A DNA stretch of 64,000 bases, taken from Marthasterias glacialis. Its lineage: Eukaryota; Echinodermata; Asteroidea; Forcipulatida; Asteriidae. The notes beneath the pieces are model-generated. The model was given only the letters and a program-made list of their open reading frames with translations. It did not search any database and was not told the DNA's origin. A program made the translations under genes and the position numbers. Below, piece after piece: positions 10,569-25,500 of the stretch. Location: assembly GCA_911728455.2 (NCBI GenBank), contig OU452223.1, forward strand, positions 12,484,174-12,548,173, read 5' to 3'. How positions within the stretch are numbered: position 1 is the stretch's first letter; the number at the start of each line of letters is the position of its first letter.

Positions 10569-13500
10569 ATGGCTTTGATCGATGCCAAGTTCCAGTCATG
10601 GGCTACCATCAAGGAAAATCTGCAAACTATTGTCCGGACTTCGGATCCACAGGATATGTGTGTCACAATTCCCTATGGTCTACAGGTAAGGAAGCTTGTA
10701 TCTTGCTTGTTATTTTGTAAATTTTAGGTTGATAAAAAGCCCAAGGCTTATTTGTTTTCTAGCTTTAGTTAATCAACTTGAAATAAGTCATTTAGATTTC
10801 ACATTGGGTAATACTTTACTATCATCCCATAGTGGGAAATTTACAATGAGAGTGTTTTCCCATGGTTTTCCCATAGTATATAACTTACAAGTACCGGTAT
10901 ACGTTAATTTACTTTTTCTTAAAAAGTGCTTATATTCTTTTCTTAAAGTGAAATGTAGATGCATTGATTTGAACATGACACTACACTGAACAGTTTAAAT
11001 GATCAAAATACAACTCGAGCTTTTTAACTATGTACCTACATTTGTTACCGTCTTAGCGTCTTCCCCTATACTTTTTGAGGTGTATACAAAATGCCACTCT
11101 GTCTGGGTCCAATTTCATTAAGCTGCTAAAAAAAAAGAAGACAAAGGAGAAGAAAAAACCCCATTAATAACTTAACAAAAATGTTGCTTGGCAGAATAAG
11201 GTTACTAAGCAAAATACAATGTCAAATGTACCATATTTGACTGGTTTCCTGCTTATTCTTGCTTAGCAGAAAATTGTTAAGCACTTTCGTCTGCTTAAGC
11301 AGCTCAATGAAATTGGGTCCAGATCTACAGATCTCGCCATAAATTATTTGCTATTATTGATGACTTTGCATTGGACGGCAGAACCATCTAATGATTTTGT
11401 AAGCCCACATGTTTCTATCAATTACTTATTAATGCCTTTTCTTCTTCATTTGATCGTACAGTTATACCACAGCATGCATCACCCCCATGTGGTGCGTTGT
11501 TTAGCATTCTATCACTCCACTGCTGGTGATATCTACGTCACACACATTGACACCGGAGCGTGCAATGAGATCTACGTGTGGACCATCAGCAGTTTAGATG
11601 AAAACACTGTCAAGTGCATCAAGTGAGTGGATATGACCCAAGTTAATTTCGGTTGCTTTTGACTCAGAAAGCCCTTGGCCTGATTTCAAAAAGCACTAAG
11701 ATTTATCTTAAGATGAGTTGTCAGTATTACCATAGTGATTTGTATTGTGACATCACACTTTGCTTAGCAACTAAGATTGATACATATCTTAAGATAATAG
11801 AACCCTGAACTGTAGATGAAAACCAAAGTTTCAACAAATTATTTTGCTTTCCTGGGAATCGACCTTTGATATGGATTTTCTCAGTCTTCATGCCTGGCCT
11901 TAAACAACTCAGGGCATCAAGGTTTTTCATCTTAGTTCTGCTTTTTGGTTCAATCATTAACAGCAAGCTGGCAAAGGTGATGTGTGTCTCTGAGCATTAA
12001 GACAGGTGTTTATGTAAGAGGTCATTCTATACAAAAGTTCAAAGGTCAATGTAGAAAGGGTCAGGAAAAGCTCAACAAACTAACACAAGATTTTTAATCA
12101 AAAAAAATCTTTAATTTACTATCTAACTTTCTTGTAAGTCTTTACAGAGATTATTCTTATTTAACTTCCTGTTTATGGGATGGTTAAACGAACATCTGTA
12201 GATTATTTGTTTGTTCTTGTTTTCTTTTTCCTTCAGATTTCCAATTAAAGCTGCTATAGCCAGGTTGATATATATCCCTCATCACAGGGTAAAAATGTCT
12301 GTTCTCCATTTGTTTTATGCAAAAGGAAACGCTGGTGTTTAAAAGCATTCTTAAAAGAGGGATTAATTATTGCCTGATCACATCACAGGAAACGATTTCA
12401 TCAAGAGAGTTTGTTTAGCAAAATCTTCTAGACAGAACATGTACGGACATTGAATGCTGATATGAAGCAGCAACTGGTTCATTGTGTGTAGCATTTGGCT
12501 ATGCTATACGACGGAAATCATTCACTGACATCACAAATTGAAAATCATAAACCATTCAACTGTTGTGACATGAGTTCTTGCACCAAATATTTTGTCTCCC
12601 ATCTTAAAAACAGATACTCTCTTAATTGTATATAAGAATGAGTGGCCTACAGTGACCAGCAGTGGATTTCCCAAAACAAGTCCTAAATTAGGACTAGTCC
12701 TAAATTAGGACTAGTCCTAAATTAGGACTAGTCCTAAATTAGGACTAGTCCTAAATTAGGACTAGTCCTAAATTAGGACTAGTCCTAAATTAGGACTAGT
12801 CCTAAATTAGGACTAGTCCTAACTTAGGACTAGTCCTAACTTAGGACTAGTCCTATAAGTTAGGACTAGTTACTCGTCCTAACTCGAGATAAGACTAGTC
12901 CTAGCGCTTTGTGAAATCCACCCCAGGGCCCATTGTCATAGAGCTATTTAAAGGAGCAATTCAGAATTGGTAAGACAAAATATACTTCAAGATCACAGAT
13001 TTACATAAAACTTACACGGTATAATGATGATGATAGTAGAAAATGTCCCTTGAAATATTTCTGTCTGAAATGCCACATTTGATGAGAAATAGATAAACTA
13101 GTTTTCCGATTGGAGTTTATCGTTCAGAAGCGTTTTATTAATCATGACGACTTCATTGAAATGTGTAATCGGTTTTTAACTATTTTTCTTGTGACCCAGA
13201 TGGCCGATTGATCTCAAACTTTTACAGGTTTGTCAGTTTAGGTATATGGTGGATTACATAAAGTGCTTACACTGTTCTGTTAGCAAAAACCAATTCTGAA
13301 TTGCTCCTTTAAGGAGCAAACTTCGCATGACAATATTCTGCTAAGCTGAAATGAGCAGAACACAGTCACAGACAGCACACATGACATGGTATTTTGGCTG
13401 GTAACCTTTTTCTGGTAAGCAGAACTTTGTTGTGCTTAACTAATAGTTAATACCCTTAGTTAAAAACAATCAATTAACAGCTTGACCTTACAGTACTGGT

Positions 13501-16500
13501 TTGGTTTTTTTTGGTTGCATTTTAGGTGTTTGTTGGATTTTGTAGTGATATGACGTTACGCACATTTAGCGATCTGATACATCACTGCGCAGAGTTGACT
13601 CAAGTCACGTGTCTCTCCACCGTTCTGTGGTAAGAAAAGATGCCCTCATTCCACCTTCAATTTCCCATCTCAGAAATGGTTACCTCTGCCATCGGCATAT
13701 TTTATCACCCTGTTCTTTATTTAACTCTATCTTCTACTTTCTTTTTGTGAAACTCTCTTTCTCCATATTTTGAATTAACGTTTTTTTTTTTCCTCGACAC
13801 ATTCATCATATTTTATGGTCAGTATGGCGTACAACGAGTGCAATGACGAGCTAATTACTGGAGGCCATGGCTGCCTTCAAACTTGGAAGATGACTCATAT
13901 TGAGGTAGTTCATTTTCGTTTTCACTAAAATCAACTAAAGACAAAACCCATATATTTACAGTATTGTTTGGTTCTGTTTGTTATTAATAAAAAAGGTATA
14001 TAAATCAAATAAGACTTGAAGGTTTGCAAGGTGGGAATACAATAAAGTAAGGATTTGCGGTGACACCACGTGGTTTAAATCTCTTTTGAGTATATGTGGT
14101 TCTGAAGGAACCGATTGACTCAACGTTTCAGACAGTATACCCTGTCCGTCATCAAGTTTAAAAAAAGACAAGGGTACTAACTGATATTTTAAATTTTTTT
14201 TTGAGAGTGTACTCATTTACTTTTGGTTACTCAGCTTCGGGATCCCTTGACTCCGGGTCGTCCAATGGAATGTCAGATCACTCCGAACGACTGGGTACGT
14301 GATCTTCAGATAGATAAGAAACATCGCCAGCTGGTGGTCTTGTGCGACGAGGGGGTATGCATTATTGACTATCAGACCAACAAACAGGTGTTCTTCATCC
14401 GAAATTGGCACGAGACGGCACTGACGAGGTAAGGTGTTTTGCCACAGGAGGATTTAACCTCCCGGTACCCCCAAAAAGCACAAAAAGTAGCCGAGCACAA
14501 AATAAATCAGCTTACCAGATTAAGGTTACCAGCCAAAATACCATATGACACACTGGTCTCATAGTTCTGCTTAGCAGAAAACTGTTAAACAAAAAAGCAA
14601 AATGTTCTGCTATGAAATTGTGCCCTGAATGTTACTCCCGTTTGTGCCTAGTCTATTTTAATGGGAGACTTTGGAACGCTAGGTGGCAGCAGACTTACCA
14701 GGCAAACTTCCATTGTTTGCGTAGTTCTGAGCATGCACACATTTCCGACATCAATAGATTTACCTGGTAAGTCTGCTGCCAGCAGTATCCTCAAAAGTCT
14801 CTCATTGTTTACAGTTATTTACTGGTCATTTTAATCTTTGTTTTGTTGTTGTACAAATGGAAACAAAATAAACAAACAAACGAACAACGTTCATCTGTTT
14901 GTATTATGTAACTTGACTTTCTAAACAGCAAAGTAATATTAATAAGGGGTCCATACTGGGTTGTAACATTCATAATAATAATAAATACCTAAGCACTAAG
15001 ATTCACCAAAAAGCCCAGCTCAACATTGGTAAGAAGAAAAACATAATTGTTCACAGATTTACACACACCTTACATGGTATAAAAATAATAATGGTAGAAA
15101 ACTTTCCTTGAAATATTTCTGCCTGAAGTGATATCGTTTTTAGATAATACATAAAATAAGATTAATAAAAAGTGTTTGTCTCAGTGGGAGAAAAACTCTG
15201 CCTATAGGAATGCTTACAAAAATGCTGAGTTGATTTTTACCGTTTTCTCGCAAATGAAACAACGAAATGAGCTGACTTTTTCACAGGTTGGTTTTATTAC
15301 AAATATCTTGATTTGTGCAAAGAATGGAAGCATTTACAGTCAGTTTACCAATGGGGCTTTAAGATAAGTTGTCAATATCGCCATAGTGATTCGAATTGTG
15401 ACATCACACTTTGCTTAGCAGTTAACATAAATACACATCGAAAGATCTATCTTAAGCTCTTTCCGAAATCGAGCACAGGTCACTATCACGTAGTGAGGAC
15501 CAGGATCTCACACTGTTATTCCCCAATTGCTGTCACTTTTCACCAGCTGTGTGTTCTACCGACGTCTTGAATACTTCATAACGGCGGCCATGGATGGATC
15601 CATTAAAGTATGGAATGCTGTTGTGTACAGTCAGGTGCATGAGTTCATTGGACATTATGACTGTGTCACAGGTGAGGAAACGTGCATTTCTGAAAAACTT
15701 TTTTTAACATTATACTTTCAGTGTGTGAGGGTCACTGTTACCGTCAGAAGCAACACCACATCCTGTACTCATTTAATATTTAAATTTACTGATTACATAA
15801 TATTCCACTACTTGTAAGATCCTCTTTTTCTGAGCGGTGAATCTACCTAACCAGAATTCAGAACCAGAAATGAGAAGAGAAAGACAGGACTTGTTTTAAT
15901 TCCAAGGATTGTGATAGTCGCCCATGGACATTAGGGGTAGCTTAAGATGGGGGAGGGGCAAAAAGAACAGGGGGAGGGGAACAGGAACATGACGAAAGAA
16001 AATCATCCTTAAACCCGGTTCACACTTCACGCGAATGCGAACGCGAATGCGAAGCAAAGTTGAGGTCACTCTCCTACATTCGCCGCGAATTTCGCAAAAA
16101 GTTCAACACAGCTCAACTTGAGCGAATTGTTTGTTTTGAATTTGTGACGTCAAATTCGCTTTGCCTATGCATTCGCGTGAAGTATGAACCGGGCTTTATT
16201 GGCTAGGTACATTTCTTGTTGTTGGGCACTTTTCAGTGGTAAAAAGTAACCTCTGAAATACAAAAAGCGGTTTTTTTGAAGTTAAATAAAGATTATCTGT
16301 AAATAATAACCTGTATTTAAGTTTGTTTCTTGTCTGCTGAAGGTCTGGTGATGCACCCCAATGATCCCTTGCTGATCTCAAGCTCAAAGGATGGTACCAT
16401 CAGAATGTGGCGCTTGGATACATTTGAACTGGTGAGAGAAAGAAGAAGAAAAAAAAAACCAGATCGTGTTAGGGAGTCTTTTTTTTTTTTAAAGATTCTT

Positions 16501-19500
16501 GCTGGGTGAAAGCTCTTGAAGTCCTCATAAATTTGTTATCTTTTGTTTATTATTTAGTTATTATTGTAACAGCTGAATGAAGAGGACAAACAGGAATATA
16601 TTTTTGCAAAAGTTCAGATAGTCGGGAGATAATTCATGAAGAGCTTTGAAAGTTAGGAGATTTAACTTATGCGCGATACGCATTTTAGTCGGGAGCCAGT
16701 GGAGTTCTTGTAAGATGGGTGTTATATGTTGAGGATGAGGCGTGTGAAACGACGCGTGCAGCGGCGTTTTGAAGGCGTTGGAATTTAGAAAGATCTCCAT
16801 CTGATAATCCAGTGAGATGTGGTTTGCACCACACACAGTAGCACCATACAAAACAAAGAAACTATTGTTGCTTCAATATCTTGATAATAATTTGATCTTC
16901 AGACGCAAAGGCTGGATGTGGGAGAGAAGATTCTGGGCATGCGAATAGCCAATCACAATCAGTTATACTATCACACCCTGCATGACGTCAAAGTCTATAA
17001 CTTCAATCAAGTAAGTTCTCAAATAGAATTTCTTATAGTCCATTTTCTTTGGTGGAAAATCAAGAAAATAGTTTGAATAAGAAATACATGCATTTTAGTG
17101 CAACCTTGTTTTTGTTTTTGTTGTTGTTGTCACTTCTGCTCTCTCTATGTTAGCACGGTGAACAGTTACACAAAACATTAACAAAGTTTCAGGACAAGTA
17201 TTCTAATGACCATATTTTAGTCGTATTGTGATACTTGCTTTTGTTTTACACCTGGTTTGTCTGTTTGTTGTAGTTCCACCATATCTTCACTCCAGTGCAG
17301 TCTTGTATTCACAAACTGGCACAGGTCAAAACAAAATCAGCGCCCACAAGAATCCTATGTGCAGCAGAGGTTTGTATATATTCATCCGACTTTCTTTGTT
17401 AAAATCTGCACTCGAATCCTGATGAATTCCCTGGTTTGTTCTGCCAAGAAACTTTCCTGTGTTCCACTAACATCATCTATCAACAGCTGGAATCCTTTAT
17501 TGGTATGTCTTGCCCAGGCAACACGGTTGGTTTGGCTCCGCAGTTAAAAATCGGTCAAACTCAAGCAAAACCCGCCTTGGATATAATTTTGTTGGGAGTT
17601 TGGAGTAGTACATGGATGAGAATTTTAAGACTTGTATCTGACTTCAGACTCTGTTTATGTCTGCACGGTGATAAAAAAGTAGCTGTTATTTTCTTCAGAT
17701 ATAAAGAAATCCTGCTCTTTTGATCTACTCCTCAAGTGCTAAGGATAATGTTCCGAGAGGCTCCTTGAAATCTATAACTCCAGGGGTTACCACCAAGAGG
17801 TGGAAATGCCATCATTTCAACATACCTCCTAAAATGTTGAACCTAGTTTCAGACCATTTGGTCAGCACTGACTCCTACCCCCTGGTAGTAGTTGGGATGA
17901 ATGTTTGAGACACATACCAAGGCTACCTGGGCCCAATTTCATGGCTCTGCTTACCGCAGAATTCTGCGCTTACGGCGCCCTTTAAAGCACGCGATTCTAT
18001 CAGCCGCAAGCGCAGAATTCTGCGGTAAGCAAAGCCATGAAATTGGGCCCAGCAGACACAGCGTATGTATGAGTTTTGCTCAATTCTAAACATCAGACTA
18101 TTTGATGTCGTTTTTCTTTCCTAGGATGGTGGTGTTCGTCTCATCTCAGCTGTGTCTGGGACCATATTGACCATCATTTACCCAATGGCAACATACCAGG
18201 TGAGATAGTCCACCCGCACAAAATTTCACATCAACGCCTTCCTTCAATAGGTTATACAGTTCTTACTGAAAGATAACTAAGAACTCAGCAGTTACTCGAC
18301 CTATAACCAGAGACTGGAGACTGTGAACCCATGCAGTGATAAGCAGTACTATGAAAGACTATATTCAAAGACACATTTAGCATGGACCGAAATCCACTTT
18401 TTAATAGACGTAATAATTTCAATGGGATAAAAAATAATATTTTTGTTTTACCCTACACCGATGTTTAACAAACACTGTATACTCAGTACTAGCCAAAGTC
18501 CTGTGGACAAAAAATCCACAGGCATACTACCTGGGTGGGATTCAAACCCAAGACCCCCTGTCATTCTAGAGCAAATATCTAAACCACTAGACCACCAAGG
18601 AAAACAAATCAACAAGCGTACTACTTGGGTGGGATTCAAACCCACAATCCCCTGTCATTCCAGAGCAAATATCTAAACCACTAGACCACCAAGGAAAACA
18701 AATCAACAAGCGTACTACTCGGTTGGAGTTGAACCCACAACCCCCTGTCATTCTAGAGCAAATACATAAACCACTAGGCTACCGAGGAAAACAAATCCAC
18801 AAGTGTACTACTCGGGTGGGATTTAAACCCACGACCACCGATCATTCTAGAGCAAATATCTAAACCACTAGACTGCCGAGCAAAGCACCGTGACCAGAGG
18901 CCAGGTCAAATCTTGTTAATCCACTTGGTGTTCTACAAGAAACACAAACAGTCAACAATTCCTATTGTGATCCTCATAATCTTAAACCGGTCTCCATTTT
19001 TCTTGATTTACTCCTGGTAATGGTGGTTTCCCTTGACAGGTTCTGACCGACCTTGTGTATGACCCTAAACATGATGTAATCTACACAGTCATGGCAACCG
19101 GTGATGTCTTAGTGTTCGCGAGTGGTACTAATCCCTGTACAGCCGATCAGTTGTGGGTACCGGGCCTACCAGATGAATGTGTGCTATGTCTGACTCTGGT
19201 CAAATTGGTGAGTTCATGGTGCAAACTTCGATAGCATGTTGGCTGGTAACCTATTTCTGCTATAAAAAGCGTGATTTTTCTGTGCTTACTACTAGGCTTT
19301 ATGAGATTTGGGCCCAGGTTGCTACAGGCCAGTGTCAAAACACAAAAGCAGTAAATCTAAAATCAATCCAATATGGCAGCTTTCCTTTTAGTATTTTGCA
19401 TTATTATTACTTACCTCTGCTAATGGAACCAAGTCCTCTTTAAAAGTGGCTTGCACGGCCTGAAGAAACCTACTAAGCTAGAGAAGAAAATGGAGAAATG

Positions 19501-22500
19501 TTGAGTTTAACAAGAGGGGGAAGACCCGATATACAGGGAAATTACCTATGTAATCAGGAAGGGACTGAAAACCCAATCCACATGGCGAGTCTCTAGTCTG
19601 AGGCAGGATTCGAACCACGGTCCAAAAAGGTGAAAGGCAGGGAAAGATACCACTATAAGCCAACCTGATTCCCTGTCATAAAGAGACTATACAAAACCAA
19701 ATCTACAATGACAGACTGAGTCTAAAGTTGGATTCGAACCATTGTCTTCAAAGAGTCATGACAGCAAAAGTTTGTTCTCCCTTCCTTCATTTGAAATGTT
19801 TGTTTCAATGAAGTACTTCTGTACCTCAGCCAAATGTCAAAATTGCAGAACAAAAATCAATTCATCTGAAACTGGAGATGAAAATAAACCTTTGCTTGAC
19901 TCAAAGTATGAGATTAACAGTTCTTATGTTATGGCAGGACTGTGCACTCGGTAAGAAGGAATCCTCCAGCGAATCTTTGATCTTTGCTGGACTCAACAGC
20001 GGTCAGATCATCCTCCTTGAGGCTCAGTGTCACTTCATGAAGATGCCGGTCAAGGCACACCTCGGTCAGGTCAACGTGCTGGAAACATCACATGGATGTT
20101 GTGACGGAGAGAATGACGGGGTCGGAGGGGCTGATCGGTTAATGTCATGCGGCTCAGACAAGGTACAATAAAGACATTCCAAATCATAAAGCCCCAGCTC
20201 AACATTGGTGAACTGACTGTAAATGCTTCCATTATTTGCACAAATCAAGATGTTTGTAATAAAACCAACCTGTGAAAATGTCAGCTCTTTCTGTTGTTTC
20301 ATTTGTGAGAAAATGGTAAAAATGCATTCAGCATTTTTGTACGCATTCCTATAAACAGAGTTTTCGTCTCACTGAGACAAAAACTAATTTTGGATCTTAT
20401 TTCAGTTATTATTTAAAAACGATAACACTTCAGGCAGAAATATTTCAAGGAAAGTTTTCTACCATCATTATCTTTATACCATGAAATGTATATGTAAATC
20501 TGTGAACATTTATGTTTTTCTTGTTAACAATGTTGAGCTGGGGCTTAAATCCATGTCAATATTGTATGGGTAAGGTGACGCATAGGTTGTTGAAAGAGTT
20601 TATTTTTCAGAACATGCAATTTTCAAAAGAGTTATCATAAATCTTGGTGTGCACAACATTGGTAAGATTGAAAATATAAATTTTCACAGATTTGCACATA
20701 ACTTACATCTTTATCAAGATGGAAAACTTCCCTTAAAATATTTTACTTGAAATGCTATAGTTTTTGAGATATGAGTAAAACAATGAGTTTTGATCATGCG
20801 ATTCGAAAATACGATCTTTGAAAACAGTGAAAACATGTAATGGGGGTTTTCACTATTTTCTCGTGACTCCGATGACCGATTGAGCTTAGACTTTCACATG
20901 TTTGTTATTTCATGTATATGTCGGGTCACACAAAGTGTGGATACTGATCTTTAACAATTGCCAATGTTTGCTGCCTAGTTGAAAATGTCATCAAAATTGG
21001 TGCTTACCTTTTGGGGAAACCATTAGCCAAATCTTGATGTGCCTTTGTAATCTGTAAAATGAAATAAAACTTTCAACTACGCATGGTGATAACAAATAAT
21101 AATAAAGGTAAACTTGCGGTAGCGCCATGTGGGATGAGATCTCTTTTGTCAAGGCTGAGCGGATGAGAACACCGGACTCAAGCTCTGGTGTTTCTGATTA
21201 ACAGAGTGTGAATTCGAGTCCCGGTCTTGACACATGTGTCCTTAAGCAAGACACTTAACCATTATTGCTTTGTCCTTTGGATGGGACATAAAGCCGTAGG
21301 TCCTGTGTGTTGTGTAATGCACATAAAAGAACCCAGTTTACACTTATCGCAAAGAGAAGGGGTTCGCCCCGGTGTTCCTGGTTTGATCGGCTGCAGAATG
21401 CGCCACAACACCTTGTAAACCGGTATATGGTGCCATGTAAAGGAACAGGTCTCATACTTAAAAAAACGAATGCAGAAAAAAATACTGAGTGCTTTGAAAC
21501 ACCCAGAACTGCATATTATTAATACTATTATTTTTTTGGAGTAGTGGTGGCTCACAGAAGAGCCAGTGTATTACTCGATGTTGTAAATTGTATATAAAAA
21601 GTAGCAGTTTAGAACTGAAGCCAATTATTTTTTGCTATGACCACTGCACTTGTCAGGATATTAAAGTAAGTGTAACAGTGTGTGGACTTTCACTTATCTT
21701 GTAGTGATTTTCTTTGAATCAACTAGATTGTTTGTGTGTGGGCCATCGAACTGTCTGGAACAGAGAACTTGAAAGTAAATCTGACATGTATGAAAATGGT
21801 AAGAAAAAAAACCCCAGCAATCCACAAAAATATAATGCTGTTAAATATTTTGAAACCTCCTTTCAGGTTTGTCATCATTCCTTTTTCAAGCTTACCTTTG
21901 AAAGTTTGCGTTCATTTAGCTTCTTATGATAAAAGCGTGTTCATAGAACAGTGTTCATAGAACAAAACCTTTTCAATTCATTTCAGTTAAAAAAAGATTT
22001 GTTACCATTTCTATTTTTAAGAGAGTACAAAAAAAGCTTAACCTCCGCACAGTTAGAATTTTGATTTAAGTTATTCCTTACGATATTTTGCTTTTGAATA
22101 TGTAACTACTTTCCTTAAATAATCATTAAAAAACTGGCATTTATTTGGCGCTTTAAAACGTAGTACTAAATCGCCTTACACTATTACTAACCCTGTCCAT
22201 TGGGCCTTAAGCCTTCCTGAAACCATCTCAACTCCTTTGGAGTATGCAGCACCGACAGCCAAATTGGCACACGGGCTGCTAATCGTTCACATCAACAATC
22301 TCTACCCTCGCAGGTATCCATTTACTCCTGGGTGATGAGAAGCAGTTATAGTAAAGTGTCTTGCTCATGGACACAAGTGTCACCACCGGGATTCGAACCC
22401 ACACTCTGATGACACAGCCATCAGAACTTGAGTCTGATGCTCTAGACCGCTTGGCCGCGACACACTCGGCCAGGACACGCTCCTATTGAGCAAGTCGTCA

Positions 22501-25500
22501 CTGTTTTCATGTCCACGTCTTTACTTTCTATTTCGCTCAGTTAATGGTGTTCATTTTCACATTCTCTGTCATTGTAGGTCACATGTTCTCTCTGTCCATC
22601 TCATGTCTCCATGCTACAAAACTCACTTTGTATGGTCCTACCTAACAAGTGAGTACTGCTTCACTTATAATAAAGTTTACACAGCTCAGCGTAAGCAAAG
22701 CAAAAGGCACGCTAACTTACCTGCAGTTCTTGTAAGATTATGTGTGATACAACAGTACATACCAGTTTTGAACAAACTCTCAAACCTTCTTGATCTTTTA
22801 TAAAATTCCTGTTTACTCATGAACATTTCTCATCTATAGTAAGCAAAACATTTGTTTACCTGTAAACAGCTTTCTGAAATTGTTCCCTGATGCAGTCGTG
22901 AGGAAATCTTGCCCATCATCCATGTTTGTTTGTATTGCAGTGTTATCCATGTGTACGAGCTTCTCGATACAGTTGAGTGGACTGCTGGAGAGAAGGAAGA
23001 GGAACATTGTATGACGTCTAAGAAGCTGAAAAGTGCTAAGCTGTACACACATCTCAAAGAGCACAACCACACCAAGATGGTAAATGAAAAGACTAAAGGA
23101 AATGTTCGGTTGAGAAATCAAAGATTCTTCCTTAGTATAGACCTCATGGGGATTGATTTGATGTGATAATTCTGGTCTTTCTCAAGTGTTTCCTATCTGT
23201 GTTTTGTCTTTAGGTGACTGCCTTGTGTAGCTGCCAATCACTTGGTCTATTTGCATCAACCAGCAGTGATGGCTCTGTCAAGGTAAATTTAGACTTTCTC
23301 TCTACGACCCTTCAATCCGGGTGAAATATCCAGGCATAATATTTTTCAAACTTTAAGCTGTTTTTCCGATTTTGTTTTTCTTGCCCTCAGAAAAGTCTGC
23401 AAAATTAATATTAAATACCAGCCTGAAAAGGTGATTAAAGACTTAACCATATTCACATACAGGGCCCAATTTCAAAGAGCTGCTTAAGCACAAAAAAAAG
23501 CTAAGCACATCAAAATTATGCTTACCAGAGTAAGGTAACCAGCCAAAATACCATGTCACATGTACAATATGTTACTGGTATCCTGCTCATTTTTGCTAAG
23601 CAGAAATTTTTAAAGCAATATTTAGTGCTTAAGCAGATCTATGAAATTGGGCCCAGGTCAGTCTTTGTACTCAATCAAAATTGTCTACTTTTCCCCCGAG
23701 GACCAAATATCATGCCTGAATACCACCATCAGAAACAGCCTCTGGGGTCGATTTCATAAAACTCTTCCTAACTTAGGACTCATCCTAGGCGATGCTAAGA
23801 GATAGGACTAGTCCTCAGTTACTTGTCCTAACTTAGGACTAGTCCTATCTCTTAGCATTGCCTAGGACGAGTCCTAAGTTAGGAAGAGTTTTGTGAAATC
23901 GGCCCCTGGAGCTGTGTCTATAAAGAAAGTCGTCTGACATGAGAAGTACCAGAAACTGCTGGACTCACACTCTAGTGCCGTTAACACAAAAGACTATGCA
24001 TTGATGTCATCCCTCTGCCATTTTAGAGGAAAAATGATGTGAGAACAATGGGAACACATGTTCAACTTAAAACGATGTCCAAAAGTGATTCTACAACCTT
24101 CCTCAATGGAGATGTGTGTGATGTAGAATTGATTTGTCTGTTTCTTGGTAGCTGTGGGATCTGACCAATACCTTGGTGAGGGAGTTATGCTTTGATCCGT
24201 CACTACGCAGTGTCTGCTTTGCTAACGATAGAGGAGATTTGCTTGTCGGCTTCCAAAATCACGTCAGGTAAAAACACACCAGGTCGATCATAGCACTATA
24301 GTGGCAATTTGATTATACAACTCTTAAAGAAAAAAGTACAGGAGTGCTCTGATTGCCTGAAAGTTTGCAAACAATTTGTAAATTGGTGGAAGTCCGCCCA
24401 CTTTGGAAAAAAGAATTCCGAGGTGTTCGCTGTTGATTTGAAAAATGGCCAGACATTTTTGAGATGGTAAAAAGTTAAGTAGGCTAAAATAATTAGAATG
24501 TGTTTGTCAGTGGTGATTATTAGAAAGTAGCTGGGTGAAGTTTCTTTTTGACAGCGGGCGGCCATATTGACATCGTTTGTGTCAGTTTTGCGCTCATGCA
24601 ATCGGTTCCACTAAGCACGAATATGTGCGATCATTAGCGTAAAACGGAATGCAGCCCAGGCAGTAAGGGGATCACCATAAGGGCCACTGCCCAGGTGTGG
24701 ATTTCACAACGCGCTAGAACTAGTCTTATCTCGAGTTAGAATGAGTAACTAGTCCTAACATATAGGACTAGTCCTAACTTAAGTTTTAGGACTAGTTTTG
24801 TGAAATTAATACCGTTATTAACCTGGGTGTGATCCCCGGCCATACGCCAGTGTAGGCATGGTAGGTATGTATGACTTCTGACTGGCTTCCCCCAAACAGA
24901 TATTGAAAAATAGGGAGCTGCCAACATTAGGGCTGGATAGCTCAGTTGGTAGAGCATCGGTACGTTAATCCGGAGGTCGCAGGTTCAAATCCCGCGCTAG
25001 TCAAATTTTCTTTGTTCACCCAAAATTGATTTAAATTTATCCAGTCAGTTTCCCTGGTGGTTTAATTCTTGACATCAAAAACTGATGTTTCAATCTGAAA
25101 GCTCACTGATTATAAAGTTCATACCAGAATCAATCCTCCAATGAAATATTTCCTTTGTCTATAGTTACATCAGCATCTGTACTTACCTGCCTCTGTCATA
25201 CATGGAGAAGGTTATCGAGATGGACTTTGAGGATGAGGCAATAGAAGAACCAATCAGATTCAACCCTGACCTCCAACTCTGGTAACTACACTCCTTTGTA
25301 TTTCATTTCCACTGCAACGAGATCAAGTCCCCCTGCAATTTAATAAAGTTTCTTAACAGAAAAGACTGCTTCATGGCGACTTTACTTGCTAAGCATAAAC
25401 AAAGCAGGAAAACAGTACCATTAATATGAATTACATGACATTTTGGCTGGTAACCAAAATGCTAGGAAATTTTGTGTTCAATTTGTTTTGGCTGCTCTAC

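Noticed and set aside
18500..18890. CRISPR-like array
   Set aside because: 94-bp contiguous tRNA-like units, no unique spacers.
24936..25006. Possible functional tRNA-Asn gene (anticodon GTT)
   Set aside because: Acceptor stem has two wobbles and a mismatch, the anticodon stem is imperfect, and the 3' flank is shared with another copy at 61235, which marks a SINE.
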